DNA of 64,000 nucleotides, taken from assembly GCA_958295665.1 (NCBI GenBank), contig OY282558.1, positions 135,554,326 through 135,618,325 on the forward strand, in the 5' to 3' direction. The notes beneath the pieces are model-generated. The model saw only the letters and a program-made list of their open reading frames with translations, did no database searches and was not told where the DNA came from. This stretch comes from Tipula vernalis (lineage: Eukaryota; Arthropoda; Insecta; Diptera; Tipulidae). Position 1 is the stretch's first letter. Every line of letters starts with the position of its first letter. Below, piece by piece: positions 23,947-35,008 of the stretch. Both the position numbers and the translations under genes were made by a program.

Positions 23947-24070
23947 ATCATACCAGCTAGATATTTTACAAACAACAAATGCTAATTCAAAATTGGATAA
24001 ATGTGTTGTCTTTCAAAATAGACCAACAAATATAACAACAGGCGATCAATTCAGTAAATTTGATTTTCAG
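23947..24070 (+). CDS. Alpha-mannosidase II-like copy A, exon 2
   Basis: Acceptor TTTATAATTTCAG ends at 23946 and donor GTAGGT starts at 24071; 124 bases, entering at phase 2 and leaving at phase 0. Joined to exon 1 it gives ...NKRSYQLDILQTTNANSKLDKCVV and TNITTGDQFSKFDFQ, the luminal stem before the catalytic domain. Copy B has a strongly similar exon (54022-54160) in which SKLDKCVV.QNRPTN.TTGDQ.SKFDF is kept. The exon is therefore supported by conservation as well as by phase. Confidence 0.8.
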
Positions 24071-26100
24071 GTAGGTTGTTTGCCTTTTGTTTATATTTTC
24101 ACACTTTCAGATTTATGAAATTCTAATTCTAAATTATTTAAATGTTCGTTCACCAAACCAAAAGTAGCGTAACTTATTTTTGAACCAAAAAGTGAACAAC
24201 AGTAACCTTTTATTATGCGATCCTCTTGCAACCGTTTGACACTATTGACTCAAAAATACGGTCACTGTTGCACGTTGGCTGTCTGCAGGGGTTTCTCAAA
24301 CTCATCGAACAGCTGTAAAATGATTTAATAGTTGAGCCTGAACTAACTAATTGTTGTAATACTTTTGTTTTATTTCTGACAAAACAGCTGTTTTAGCACA
24401 CGACATTTTTTTAGGTGCTTTTTATAATAAACATGACTTTTACATAAAAACGTTTTGTTTTGAACATCTCTATGCGTGATACCATTTTATAATCTTTAAA
24501 TTTTGCAAGTTGTCAACTGTCAGAGAGTTGGTGAACTTTCTGTAGTACATTGTTTTTCCATTAGCGTCAGTTTGGGATACAAGAAGACTCCACAAAATTA
24601 TTGTTTTGGTTTGACAGAAGATTTAAAAAAGCGATTTTATTGGAAAGGTACACTATGTAAGTGGAATAACTTTTGAACCAACGACAATTCGATGAAACTT
24701 TGTTTGGCTATTTAGGTTAGAAATCAGCTCCATTACCACCCTGATTATTATTATTTCACGTTGCAATCACACAATTACCCACAGCACACAACTCGTGTTT
24801 GTGTATTTTCGAGTCTCCCATAGCGTGTCGGTGGTTGTGGTATTTTGGCGGGATATAGTGGTTCAAAGTGGTCGACCTCGGGTATTTTCATATATTTCGA
24901 CTGAAGTTTTCTACAAAATGTTCGAAATCGATCACCGACTACCAAACATTGAGTGAGAATGAACTGGATCGGAAGGATCGTGAATGATCGGCAATGTTTA
25001 AGGGGAGTTATTTATTACTGGTGGGGAAGGCTTCTGACACTATATAAGGCGAAGCGTCATGCATATGCAACCCTTGACTTTTACGGATAAAGCAAAAAGT
25101 GAAAAATTTAAAAGTACAAAGTGAAAAGTATAAACGCACAAAGTTTCATACCAAGAATTCATTGATCTCAAATGATTTGTCATTTTGTTTCAAACGTTTA
25201 AAATTTTCAGTGCGATATTAGCATATAGTATGACTGTCAATAAGAAGGTCAAATGTTTCACTATTGCTGAGGTTATTTTAATGAATCCTGTTTGTCACAT
25301 GGTCAGCTCTACGTTGCTTTTAGTGTAAAAAAATGTATTTTGATGAAATTCTAGTAATTTAAATAAATATTGAATTATTTAAAATCAAATTTATTGGCGA
25401 TTTCCTAAATTTATTCACCTGTGTTCGAACCCTAACTAACTACTTTAAGAAATGAAAATTTTTCTGAAAGCTTACTTTTTACCTCGCTCAAATTAATCTC
25501 GCATTCAGTTAGACAGTAAATTTACTCAAATAGAGAATTATGTTTTTGTGGTTTTAAGTCTTCTCATATTGCATACTGTGTTGTTCGAAATATAATTTCT
25601 ACTCGACATGAAACGTCTCTATGTAATCTAATATAGTTTAGCTAGGAGTCTCTTCGAATGATTGCTGTAGAAGTAGCGAGGATGAAGAGGAGGAAGAAGC
25701 TGTGTTTCACTCACTCCGTTAGATGTAATCAACGTTTATTCGTAAGCTATATTGTGATGGGTGGGCAACGTTTAAGCCTTATTGCTGATATGCATGCTTT
25801 GTTGCGAGATTTCAGCCAACATTAGTATTTTGTTATAGGGATGGTTAATTTTCTGATATCTGCGGTTGGTATACCTTTTCCCGGATTGCTGGTGTATATT
25901 CTTGAAAATATCACCCAACTATTTATTAGAAATCATCTGAAACAGGGATACAGCTCCAACAAGGTTGATGAATTTATTTGCAAATTTCCACCCGAGTTTT
26001 CAATTTCACATTATACGGCTACTTCAAGGTTTTCTTCTCTCAAGAAAAAGTTTCCTGTACCATTTTTCATCCATCCTATAAATTAATTTTGAATTATTTT
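24071..26100 (+). other. Intron 2 of copy A, part without recognised element
   Basis: No protein similarity found on either strand. A TATATAAGGCGAAG sequence at about 25041, followed by AAAGTGAAAA-rich sequence, resembles an LTR-type promoter, but no paired LTR or coding part was seen. A short CACCAA/TTGGTG inverted pair flanks about 24148-24535. The 82-codon open stretch at 25841-26086 has no recognisable features. Confidence 0.3.
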
Positions 26101-26113
26101 ACTTTATTCTTCT
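26101..26113 (+). repeat. Target-site duplication, left copy (ACTTTATTCTTCT)
   Basis: This 13-bp sequence is repeated exactly at 30799-30811, immediately after the poly(A) tail of the Jockey-like element. It marks the insertion site precisely. Confidence 0.9.
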
Positions 26114-26496
26114 GGGGTGGGAAAGGGGGCTTAAGTAATTGGTCTACAAATAGTCCAAATGTCATCCTCACCTGCACGTGGTGCACCATGCTAGATAACT
26201 AACGAGGTTCTGGCGACCGAGACACGGCGGTATAACTGACTATCGAGAATTTAGTAAATGATCTTCTCAAACCAGACCCACTACCAACTCGTACTGGTCA
26301 GAGTAGTAGATGCTTTATGACCAGTAAAATAAACAATGAGTACAACGGATTCAGGAAATTGTACCCCAGGTGGTGCCCAGCTAATCAGCTGGCAAATCCA
26401 CCCTCTAACGAAGCTGGCTCAAAGGATTCTGGGGTGAGCCAATCATTGTTTAACAGCCCTGTTGGGTAACCCAACCCATTTAAACAACAATCTAGG

Positions 26497-27948
26497 GTGG
26501 GTAGATCACCACCACCAATAGCGAACACCTTAGAAAGGGATAACGCAGAACTGCGCAATAAGATTTACGAAATAGAAAAGTTAACGTTAAATCTAAACAA
26601 AGACCTCAAAAACTTACAGCGAGAAAACAAGGAGTTAAAAGATGCTCTAAATGCAGTAATGTCTGAGAAAGAAACCACTAAGATAAACAACACCAATGAT
26701 CATATAGAGGTTATGTATGAAACAGACGAGGAAGAACTCAATAGAGAAACGGGATGGATTCTGAACCGTAACAAAAAAAATAAGAAACGTAAGATGAGTA
26801 AATCACCACAGATTTCACCCGATTCGAAACAATCAGTTGAGCAGCTTCCAACCGGAAGTAGGCACGTGCAACAGGAGGATAAAGCTCAGGTTCCGTCGGA
26901 ACAGAAACGATCAAGTAATGAACTCCCAACCGGAAGTAAGAATGTACAACTAGAGAAAAAAGTGCCACGGCCACCTCCAGTAATAATATCTAATTGCAAT
27001 AATTATCAGAGTATTAGAAACATCATGGACAACAATCATATAAAGTTTCAAGCTACAGCGTTAAATAGTGGTGATATCAAAATAAATGTCACAGACAGTG
27101 ATAGCTATAGAAAGTTAACAGGAGCTCTTAACGAAGAAAAGACAGCGTGGTATTCCTACGAAGATAAGCAGACAAGGCAAACCAAAGTCATTGCTAGGAA
27201 GCTACACGCTTCATGCAAACCAGAAGAGATAAAAGAGTATCTTTTGGAGAAAAAATACAAAATTAAAGAAGTTACACAGCTGCTAAAAAGAGGTGACAAA
27301 ACACCTCTTCCATTATATATGTTGTCTTTTGAAAGAACAGAAGACATTAAAAATATTTATGCAATCAGCGAAATACTCCATATGAAAGTGCAAATAGAAG
27401 CAGTTAAAAAATCTAAGCTGATCCCCCAGTGCAAAAAGTGCCAAGTCTACGGACACACGCAAAACTTTTGTAATAAGGAGCCCAGATGCTTGAAATGTGT
27501 AGGAAAACACCGTACGGCTGAATGTACGAAACTAAAAGACACCCCACCAAAATGTGTTAACTGTGGAGAGACACACCCAGCCAACTACAGAGGTTGCATT
27601 GTTATAAAAGAGCTGCAAAAAATTCGCAACAAAACAAGGCAAACTTCAATAATTACCAGGCCAGAAATTAACTCAGCCTCAATAAGAATACCTACAAATT
27701 TAAGGCCAGACCAAACATTAATCCAGCCATCAAGAACTAATCCAAATGTAACATTTGCTGATGTACTATCTACTGGAAGTTCGAGAAGACAACATAGTTC
27801 TCTTTTATTAAATGATTCAAATAATAACCAAACTAATAAAATACTACAAGATATTCTTGATAGACTTAGTTCACAAGAAGAAAAGCAAGAAAAAGCCCTT
27901 ATATCAATCCTACAAAGGCTCACTCTACTCGAAAAACATGGCAAATAA
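26497..27948 (+). CDS. Jockey-like ORF1, gag-like nucleic-acid-binding protein
   Basis: A complete 483-residue frame. Residues about 8-55 form a probable coiled coil (ELRNKIYEIEKL, LNKDLKNLQRENKELKD). A Lys-rich stretch (NRNKKNKKRKM) follows at about 90-100. Two similar segments, QLPTGSRHVQQ and ELPTGSKNVQL, form a short internal repeat. Residues about 200-300 match the PRE/C2HC-associated fold seen in Jockey ORF1 (VIARKLHASCKPEEIKEYL). From about residue 312 come three CCHC-type knuckles (CKKCQVYGHTQNFC, CLKCVGKHRTAEC, CVNCGETHPANYRGC). It would package the element RNA. The stop overlaps the ORF2 start by 11 bases. Apparently intact. Confidence 0.9.
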   Translation: MGRSPPPIANTLERDNAELRNKIYEIEKLTLNLNKDLKNLQRENKELKDALNAVMSEKETTKINNTNDHIEVMYETDEEELNRETGWILNRNKKNKKRKMSKSPQISPDSKQSVEQLPTGSRHVQQEDKAQVPSEQKRSSNELPTGSKNVQLEKKVPRPPPVIISNCNNYQSIRNIMDNNHIKFQATALNSGDIKINVTDSDSYRKLTGALNEEKTAWYSYEDKQTRQTKVIARKLHASCKPEEIKEYLLEKKYKIKEVTQLLKRGDKTPLPLYMLSFERTEDIKNIYAISEILHMKVQIEAVKKSKLIPQCKKCQVYGHTQNFCNKEPRCLKCVGKHRTAECTKLKDTPPKCVNCGETHPANYRGCIVIKELQKIRNKTRQTSIITRPEINSASIRIPTNLRPDQTLIQPSRTNPNVTFADVLSTGSSRRQHSSLLLNDSNNNQTNKILQDILDRLSSQEEKQEKALISILQRLTLLEKHGK

Positions 27949-30607
27949 TTTAAAAATTCTTGCATGGAACTGCAATGGTATATTGCAACGACAAAATGAA
28001 ATACAACTATTTCTTGATTTAGAAAAAATAGATATATGTTTATTATCTGAAACACACCTTACTACTCAAAGTCATATAAAAATCCGCGGCTACGAAGTTC
28101 ACTCAGCAGTTCATCCTAATAATAATGCACGAGGGGGCAGTGCCGTGATTATAAAAAAAGATATTAAATACCATCTGCAACAAAAACTTGAAAGTGATGA
28201 AATACAGGCAATTAGCGTTAGCATTAATACCCGCAACCACAAGTTAGTGGTATCCGCAATATATTGCCCACCTAGATATAACATCAAAGAGAATGCTTAT
28301 ACTCAGTTCTTCAAGCAGCTCGGTGAAGAATTTGTAGTCGGGGGTGACTTCAACGCTAAACATACTGACTGGGGATCAAGACTAACCACAACTAAAGGGA
28401 AAGAGCTTCATCAAGCAATAATTAAATACAACTGCAACTGGCATTCTACTGGAAAACCAACTTATTGGCCCAGTGATCAAAATAAAATACCAGACCTAAT
28501 TGACTTCTTTATAACAAGAAAAATCCCGGTTGATTATATACAAGTGCAGGAAGGATTGGACTCCACATCTGACCACTCCTCTATTTTAATGATAATAAGT
28601 GATACAATAATTACTAATGATAAACAGCCACTGTTAACAAATAAATATACTGATTGGAAAAAGTTCAGGAATGAACTAAACAATAGCATCATTTTAAACA
28701 CACAACTTTCATCAGAAGAAACATTAGAACAGGAGGTAGAGAAGCTCGTCAAGGACATACAGGTAGCGGCGTGGAAAAGCACTAACACAACAAACAAAAA
28801 AATAGCTGGCAAATGCTATCCAATGAAAATTAAATCACTAGTTATAGAGAAGAGAAGTACCCGTAGGGAGTGGCAACGTACACGAGACCCAACCGTCAAA
28901 AATAGATTAAATAATTTAACACAACGAATACGTAGAGAAATAAGGGAATTTAAAAATAAATCAATAAATTCATACCTACAATCTCTCACCTATGATAAAG
29001 GTAGTGATTATTCATTGTGGAAAGCAACCAAATATTTGAAAAGGCCAGTTATGCATATACCACCAATAAGAACAAATAATGGTCACCTGGCTAAAAGCAA
29101 AGAAGAAAAAGCAGAAAAATTCGCGGATCATCTCGAGCGTACCTTTCAGCCAAATTTAACAACACTTAACCAACAGGATATATTGTTCGAAAACCAAACA
29201 ACTATCCTGAGACAGGAAATTCCATTAACTAATGCTAAAGAAGTAAAACAAGTAATAAAGAACCATGTAGTACTTAAAAAATCACCAGGATATGACCTGA
29301 TAACTGGAGAAATTCTAAAACAACTACCTAATAAAGCTATTAAAAAAATATCGGACATAATTAATGCTTCCTTCAGACTCCGTTATGTCCCTCTATCTTG
29401 GAAATTTGCGGAAGTGATAATGATACCTAAGCCAGGTAAGCCACCAAGTGAACTGGCCTCGTACAGGCCAATATCACTTCTTCCAACTATGTCAAATTGA
29501 GAGATTGTTATTAAAACGAATTAAACCAGAAGTTGTAAAATCAGGAGCTGTTCCGTCCCATCAGTTTGGATTTAGAGAGGAACACTCCACAATCGACCAA
29601 GTCCATAGAATAACAGATATAATAGAAAAATCCTTAGAGGAAAAAAAGATTTGTTCAGCCATATTTCTTGACATAGCGCAGGCATTTGACAAAGTCTGGC
29701 TAGATGGTTTAATATTTAAATTGGAGAAAACTCTGCCATTTGAGTATTGCGAACTGCTAAAGTCATACCTGAAAAGGAGATATTTTAGAGTTAAACAGGA
29801 AGGAGTTTACTCCAGTATTAAAGAAGCTAAAGCAGGAGTCCCGCAGGGAAGTGTCTTAGGGCCTTTCCTTTTCGTGCTGTTTACTAGCGACATACCGCAG
29901 ACGAGCAATACAAGTATCGCCACGTTTGCAGATGACACTGCAATTCTAGCTGTTGGTGACACAATCGGTGAAGTCACATTCAAACTACAAATAGCCGTAA
30001 ATAATATACAAGATTGGCTATAGCTAAGTGGAGAATTAAAGTGAATGAATCGAAGTCTACTCACATTAACTTCACTAATAGATCAATAGAACCACTACCT
30101 GTGACTCTCAATAATATCTCTGTACCACATGCCAATCAAGCAAAATACCTTGGTATGAACCTTGATGCAAAGTTAAAGTGGAAAGTACACGTGAAAAAGA
30201 AAGCAGAAGAGCTTCAGTTAAAATATAGAAAAATGTACTGGTTAATTGGAAGAAACTCTCAGTTATCCATTCATAATAAACTTATGCTTTATAAACAAGT
30301 ACTCAAGCCGGTCTGGACATATGGTATTCAACTATGGGGATGCACCAAAATCAGCAATCAACAGATAGTTCAACGATTTCAAAATAAAGTCCTCAGAGGA
30401 ATTGTAAATGCCCCTTGGTACACTCGTAATAGTGACCTTCATAGAGATCTCGGAATAGACACAGTCGCAAGTGAAATAAAGAAATGTGCTCAAAAACACC
30501 AGGAGAGGCTCCATCATCACCCTAACATCGAAGCTGCAAGACTACTTCATCAAGAGGGTATAATAAGAAGACTCAAAAGACTAAAACCTTTTGAGTTGCC
30601 TGAATAG
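27938..30607 (+). pseudogene. Jockey-like ORF2: endonuclease and reverse transcriptase, two frameshifts
   Basis: The ATG at 27938 overlaps the end of ORF1. Residues 6-220 are an APE-type endonuclease with ILAWNCNG, LLSETHL, GGDFNAKHTDWGS and TSDHSS, the expected metal and catalytic positions. RT starts near 29270 (LKKSPGYDLITGEIL, IPKPGKPPSE, SYRPISLLPT). A small indel near 29485 shifts the frame. RT continues in 29510-30023 with FLDIAQAFDKVW, GVPQGSVLGPFLF and FADDTAIL (catalytic ADD). A 2-base insertion near 30020 (CTATAGCT where CTAGCT would stay in frame) shifts it again, and 30025-30607 completes the C-terminal part (YLGMNLDAKLKWKVH, WTYGIQLWG). The catalytic residues look intact; only the two indels inactivate it. 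Confidence 0.9.
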
Positions 30608-30753
30608 TCCGCACAATGCAACATCAACCAAAACAACACTTTATGTAAAGAACACATATGAGTGCTTTATTATTATATTGTCAGAGTCAAACGCTGTTAG
30701 TCAAAAATGACTAGTTACTTTGTAAAAAATTTTATTGTTATCATAAATAAAAC

Positions 30754-30757
<4 letters not shown>

Positions 30758-30799
<42 letters not shown>
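30758..30799 (+). repeat. Poly(A) tract, 3' end of the Jockey-like element
   Basis: An uninterrupted run of about 40 A residues follows the 3' UTR, which ends ATAAATAAAACTATT with an AATAAA signal. Its purity indicates a young retrotransposed copy. Confidence 0.9.
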
Positions 30800-30801
<2 letters not shown>

Positions 30802-30839
30802 TTATTCTTCTAATTTTGCCTAATAAATTTAATTTACAG

Positions 30840-30932
30840 CCAGAATGGATGAGCAACAAAATTTATTGGGACAAATCATTTGACGCGAAATACGAAAAGG
30901 TTAAAAAGGAACTAAATAGGCCACCTTTAAAG
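30840..30932 (+). CDS. Alpha-mannosidase II-like copy A, exon 3
   Basis: Acceptor AATTTACAG ends at 30839 and donor GTAAATTG starts at 30933; 93 bases, phase 0 at both ends. It encodes PEWMSNKIYWDKSFDAKYEK..., the segment just before the catalytic barrel; a KYD-type motif occurs at the same place in other mannosidase II proteins. Only 28 bases of ancestral intron remain between the target duplication of the Jockey-like element and this exon, yet a T-rich acceptor (TTTAATTTACAG) is preserved. Confidence 0.85.
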
Positions 30933-30984
30933 GTAAATTGTTATAAATAATAAAAGCAGATATTTAAAGTTGAGTTTCATTTAG

Positions 30985-31179
30985 GTTATCTTAGTGCCAC
31001 ATTCTCATAACGATCCAGGATGGTTGAGAACATTTACAGAATATTTTGAAACAGATACGCGACACATTTTAAACTTAATGGTAGCAAAGCTACAAGAATA
31101 TAAAGATATGACATTCATATGGTCCGAAATAAGTTTTTTACAATTATGGTGGGATCAAGCAGATCTAGCACAGCAACTG
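30985..31179 (+). CDS. Alpha-mannosidase II-like copy A, exon 4 (zinc-binding motif)
   Basis: Acceptor CATTTAG ends at 30984 and donor GTCAGT starts at 31180; 195 bases, phase 0. It begins [21 protein letters not shown], where the His and Asp of HND (positions 136 and 138 of the joined protein) are zinc ligands in GH38 enzymes. It continues [10 protein letters not shown] and [13 protein letters not shown], matching the FIWAEISY segment of the family. Intron 3 before it is 52 bases, a size common in flies. Confidence 0.95.
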
Positions 31180-31245
31180 GTCAGTATAAATATTATGTTT
31201 CTATTTGTTTTGAACAAATATTAACTTGATTACATACATTTGTAG

Positions 31246-34053
31246 GCTTTAAAACAATTAGTGGCATCGGGTCGTGTGGAGATCACAACTGGTGGCTGGG
31301 TAATGACGGATGAGGCAAATGTTCATATGTTTGCAATGGTAAATCAATTAATTGAGGGACACCAATGGGTCAAAGCTAATTTAAATGTTACACCAACAGT
31401 TGGTTGGTCAATTGATCCATTTGGACATGGAAGCACAGCACCATATTTGTTAGGGGCTAGTCAGTTTAACGGTGCTATCATACAACGAATACACTACGCT
31501 TGGAAAAGATAGTTTGCCGAAGAACAAGCTGGTGACTTTTTATGGACACCTTATTGGAGTGATTCTCAAAAAGAATCCAAGTACTCGTTACACACTCATA
31601 ACATGCCGTTCGACATTTATTCGATTAGAAGTTCTTGCGGTCCACAAATATTCGTTTGCTTACAATTTGATTTCCGAAAAATTGCTGGAGAGCTTACGGA
31701 TTATTCAGTAATAGCCGAGTTCATTACCGATCAAAATGTGGAAGCAAAAGCAGATTTACTATTAGAACAATATTCTAAGACCGCTTCTCTATTCCCTCAT
31801 AATGTAGTACTGATACCGATTGGTGATGATTTTCGATACAATTGGATAGAGGAATTTGAGCAACAATATACCAACTATAAAAAACTTGTTGACTTTATAA
31901 ATAGCCACCAAGAGAGATACAACACAGAAATTAGTTTTGGGACACCATCGGATTATTTTAGAGCGATTAAAAAGCGAAACAAAAATTTTCCAACTTTAAA
32001 AGGAAACTTTTTTGTCTATTCGGATATATTTACAGATGGTAGTCCAGGATATTGGTCTGGTTATTTCACCACACGGCCCTTGTACAAATTATTAAGTCGT
32101 GATCTGGAGAACAATCTTCGAAACGCTGAAATATTATTTACCGTTGCGTTTAATTTGGCCCGACAAAAAAATCACGTTAATGCTTTGAGAAGATTTGAAA
32201 AGAGTTATCAAAACTTGATAAGCGCTCGACGAAATTTAGGATTATTTCAGCATCACGACGCAATAACGGGAACATCGAAAGCAATTGTAATGCATGATTA
32301 TGGCATACGATTGTTTGACAGTATTGAAAAATCGGTTAAAATTCAAGAATCAACAATTGAATTTTTATTGCAAAAGAAAAAATGTCACAATAATGTTGTG
32401 TTAAGCGAGATGAACCGTGAAAATTTAATGAAAATACCGACAAAGAGACCGATTAATCCTACCGAAAATAAACCCGTTGACTTTGTGATTTTTAACTCAT
32501 TGCTTAACGCAAAACATGAGCTAATTCTGATTAGAAGTTTTACCTCAAAATTAAAAATTTTGGATTATAGTGGAAATTCGTTAGAAATACAGGTGAATCC
32601 AGTTTGGAATTTATTTGGTCCTCCTAATTTGGTGAATGAACAAAACAAGAAACAATTCGAAATTATGTTTCTGGCAAAGTTAAAACCTTTGTCGTTGAAC
32701 GTGTTTACCGCTGTTTATGATGACTCAGCTGATCCGAATCGATTAGCTACCATTTATTGTAATGGTTATTGTGGAAGCGATACGTTTATTATTTGGGATC
32801 AACAAGAGAGAGATGTACAAATCGAAAATTCTAGAATGCGATTAGTTTTCAACAGGAAAAATGGATTCTTAAAATCGGTAACCGAAAAGGATACGGGAAA
32901 AACTATTCAATGTAAAATAAAATTCTCTCTATATCGAGGTACAGAGTATCAATCAGGTGCCTACCTATTTAAGACTAATCCGGAACTCAATGAACCTGAA
33001 AAATATTCATTTGTACAACATTCAAACGTTATAATTATAATCACATCTGGCCCATTAGCCAGTGATGTAACAATAATTTATGGTCCATTCCTTGCACATA
33101 CAATTCGAATATTTAATACTAAAGATGATCTTGAGCGTGCTATTTTTATTGAGAATAATATTGATCTGGCACAACTGCCTTCTAACCGTGGAACAGATTT
33201 GTTTATGAGATTTATAACGGAAATTGAGAATGGGGCAGATGAACCCGAAATTTATACCGATTCAAATGGATTCCAATATATACCGAGGCGAAAAGTACCA
33301 AAAATTGGTATTGAAGGGAATTATTTTCCAATCACATCGGGCGCATTTATACAAGATGAAAAATTAAGATTAACAATTCTTACAACACATGCACAAGGAG
33401 CGGCTAGCCTTAAACGGGGACAATTAGAAGTAATGCTTGATCGTCGCTCATTTTATGATGATAGTCGCGGTATGGGCGAAGGTATAACCGATAGTAAATT
33501 AACAACTCAACGGTTTCTGGTTTTATTGGAAACATTTAAGGAGCAGACGCCAAAAGCCAATGAATACCAAATGCCCAGTCTATTAAGCAATCACTTATCG
33601 AATATTTTAAATTATCCATCTTCGATATACTTCATTGAAAGTGTAAAAAATAATTCTAACTTGAAATTTCACAAACATTTCAAATTAGTTAATTATAATT
33701 TTCCATGCGATGTACATTTGATCAATTTGCGTACCTTGACCAAAAAAAATCAACCGTTATTTCCATCAAAATCAGCATTAATGGTCCTTCATCGACAGGG
33801 CTATAATTGTAAATTAAGCAGCTCGAGTAATACTAGTAATAGTTGCTACTCGTATAATATACGAAATTGTAAAAATCGTTTATTTTCTCAAATCGATATT
33901 AAGCAAATTAGTGTAACGTCTCTGACGGGGCTAAACTTTATTGAAAGTATTAAAAAAGTGTTCGATATTAACGTTAAACCGATGGAAATAAAAACCTTCA
34001 AAATAAAATTTAATTTAATAGAAAAATTACGCCATTATATTATAATAAATTAA
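31246..34053 (+). pseudogene. Alpha-mannosidase II-like copy A, exon 5 with in-frame TAG
   Basis: The last exon, acceptor ending at 31245 and stop TAA at 34051-34053; 936 codons. It encodes VEITTGGWVMTDEA, VGWSIDPFGHGSTAPYLL (nucleophile Asp), then TAG at 31510-31512 in the sequence HYAWKR-stop-FAEEQ. The frame goes on without another stop through MPFDIYSIRSSCGP, GDDFRY, YWSGYFTTRP, RRNLGLFQHHDAITGT and the C-terminal beta domains (LKSVTEKDTGKTIQ, FMRFITEIENGADEPE, FIQDEKLRLTILTTHAQGAA, LEVMLDRRSFYDD). All are collinear with Golgi mannosidase II. With the stop the product would end at residue 281 and lose most of the active site. Confidence 0.9.
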
Positions 34054-34560
34054 TTGTGAAAAAATGTGTTGTTCTTTAAAATATGATTTTTTAACCTTAC
34101 ATATTCAAAGATTGTGATTATCGAAAGATGGACGCCTCTATTTTGTGATCAATATGTCCTTTTATTTTTAAATAATCCACTAAAACAGGGTTGTACAGCC
34201 CTGTTATCAGATATTGTTGCATTTTAGATTTGGGTGCGTTTGCATTTAACCGGCTTTAGCTCAGGGTTAATAAATTCCCAAGTTTACAAAAACCTACATC
34301 TAAACCGCAAAAATGAAATTACTTCGGTCGAAAAACATCAAAGTATTGAAATCCTGTCAAAAAATGATGAAAAATTTGGTTGGTGCAAAACCACTTTTCT
34401 CGACGTTTTGAAAATCCCTTAGTCTAAAAAAGCAAAAAAAAAAAATCTCCGTCCGTCTGTCTGGATGTCTGCACCCTTGGTATCTCGAGAACGGCTTGTT
34501 CGATTTAGAAATTTGTTTGACAATCTGTTTCTATGGTCAATGCCGAGATTTGAAAAGCTT
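34054..34560 (+). other. 3' flank of copy A with a dispersed repeat-like block
   Basis: No gene. The first ~150 bases may be the mannosidase 3' UTR. From about 34425 an A-run and CCGTCCGTCTGTCTG tract is followed by GCACCCTTGGTATCTCGAGAACGGCTTGTTCGATTTAGAAATTTG. This is the layout of a dispersed repeat with a short (GTCT)n tract, similar in structure to the insertion at 5417-5990. Confidence 0.4.
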
Positions 34561-34589
34561 TTGGAACCTGTGCGTCAAGAGGGTCGGGT

Positions 34590-34745
34590 AGCTGCCATAC
34601 GAATTGACCCAAAATAACTGGTTACAGAAATATTTACCAATTTTTTTATATGCAGGTTTTTTCATGGTTGAGTTGGGGGCTATTTGCGGGTTGAATTGGG
34701 TTTGAGGTGGTGTTGGACCAGTGTTTAGTGAGCAACTGAGCAATC
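34590..34745 (-). repeat. Dispersed repeat, inverted copy of 45340-45480
   Basis: Here the + strand reads GGTTGAGTTGGGGGCTA, then GGTTGAATTGGG and GTTTGAGG, preceded by an ATTTACCAATTTTTTTATATGC block. At 45340-45480 the complementary run appears (AATTGACCCC, CTCAACCCCAAACTC, CCCAACTCAAT, then GCATATATAAAAAAATTGTTAAATATTTCTATAACCAGG). The order and orientation are those of an inverted copy of the same degenerate repeat. Confidence 0.5.
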
Positions 34746-34901
34746 TATAAAATAAAGTAAGTGTATGTATGTACAGCATATTGTAACGCGATTCTTTGCT
34801 CACATTTAAAAAAAAATAAGTAAAAAAAATTAACTTTCTTAAACGTTATAAACCCAACGAAATTTAGACAATTTTATTACGATATATCATATATGTACGA
34901 G

Positions 34902-35008
<107 letters not shown>

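Larger units (their letters stand above)
26114..30798 (+). mobile_element. Jockey-like non-LTR retrotransposon, nearly intact, in copy A intron 2
   Basis: Starts GGGGTGGGAAAGGGGGC and ends in about 40 A residues. It is flanked by the 13-bp direct repeat ACTTTATTCTTCT (26101-26113 and 30799-30811), so insertion was by target-primed reverse transcription and the copy is full length at its 5' end. It has a 380-base 5' UTR, ORF1 (26497-27948), ORF2 (27938-30607, two small frameshifts) and a 150-base 3' UTR. No RNase H follows RT, as in Jockey-clade elements. It lies in the same orientation as the mannosidase gene, with its tail 41 bases before exon 3. The long pure poly(A), exact duplication and few lesions indicate a recent insertion. 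Confidence 0.95.
6212..34053 (+). pseudogene. Alpha-mannosidase II-like gene, copy A (five exons, one in-frame stop)
   Basis: Gene-level entry joining exons 6212-6378, 23947-24070, 30840-30932, 30985-31179 and 31246-34053. The joined frame has 1128 positions, the usual size of Golgi alpha-mannosidase II. That enzyme is a type II membrane protein of glycoside hydrolase family 38 that trims mannoses from N-glycans in the Golgi. All splice phases match (2, 0, 0, 0). Conserved sites: zinc-ligand motif HSHNDPGW (His136, Asp138), nucleophile region SIDPFGHG (Asp250), GDDFRY (387-388 region) and QHHDAITGT (529-531). TAG at 31510-31512 falls at position 282, just after the nucleophile motif. Because the next 846 codons are open and conserved, the stop must be recent, bypassed or an error. 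Introns 1 and 2 are swollen by transposons; introns 3 and 4 are 52 and 66 bases. Confidence 0.85.

Noticed and set aside
24148..24535. Possible transposon bounded by GTTCACCAA and TTGGTGAAC
   Set aside because: Only about 9-10 bp of inverted match, no target duplication and no internal similarity.
25841..26086. 82-codon open frame in intron 2
   Set aside because: No recognisable domain, AT-rich composition and no conserved counterpart in copy B; within chance expectation.
31472..31711. Second open frame overlapping the mannosidase TAG site
   Set aside because: It is the +1 frame of the mannosidase exon; the conserved residues are in the frame with the TAG, so it does not explain how the gene is read.
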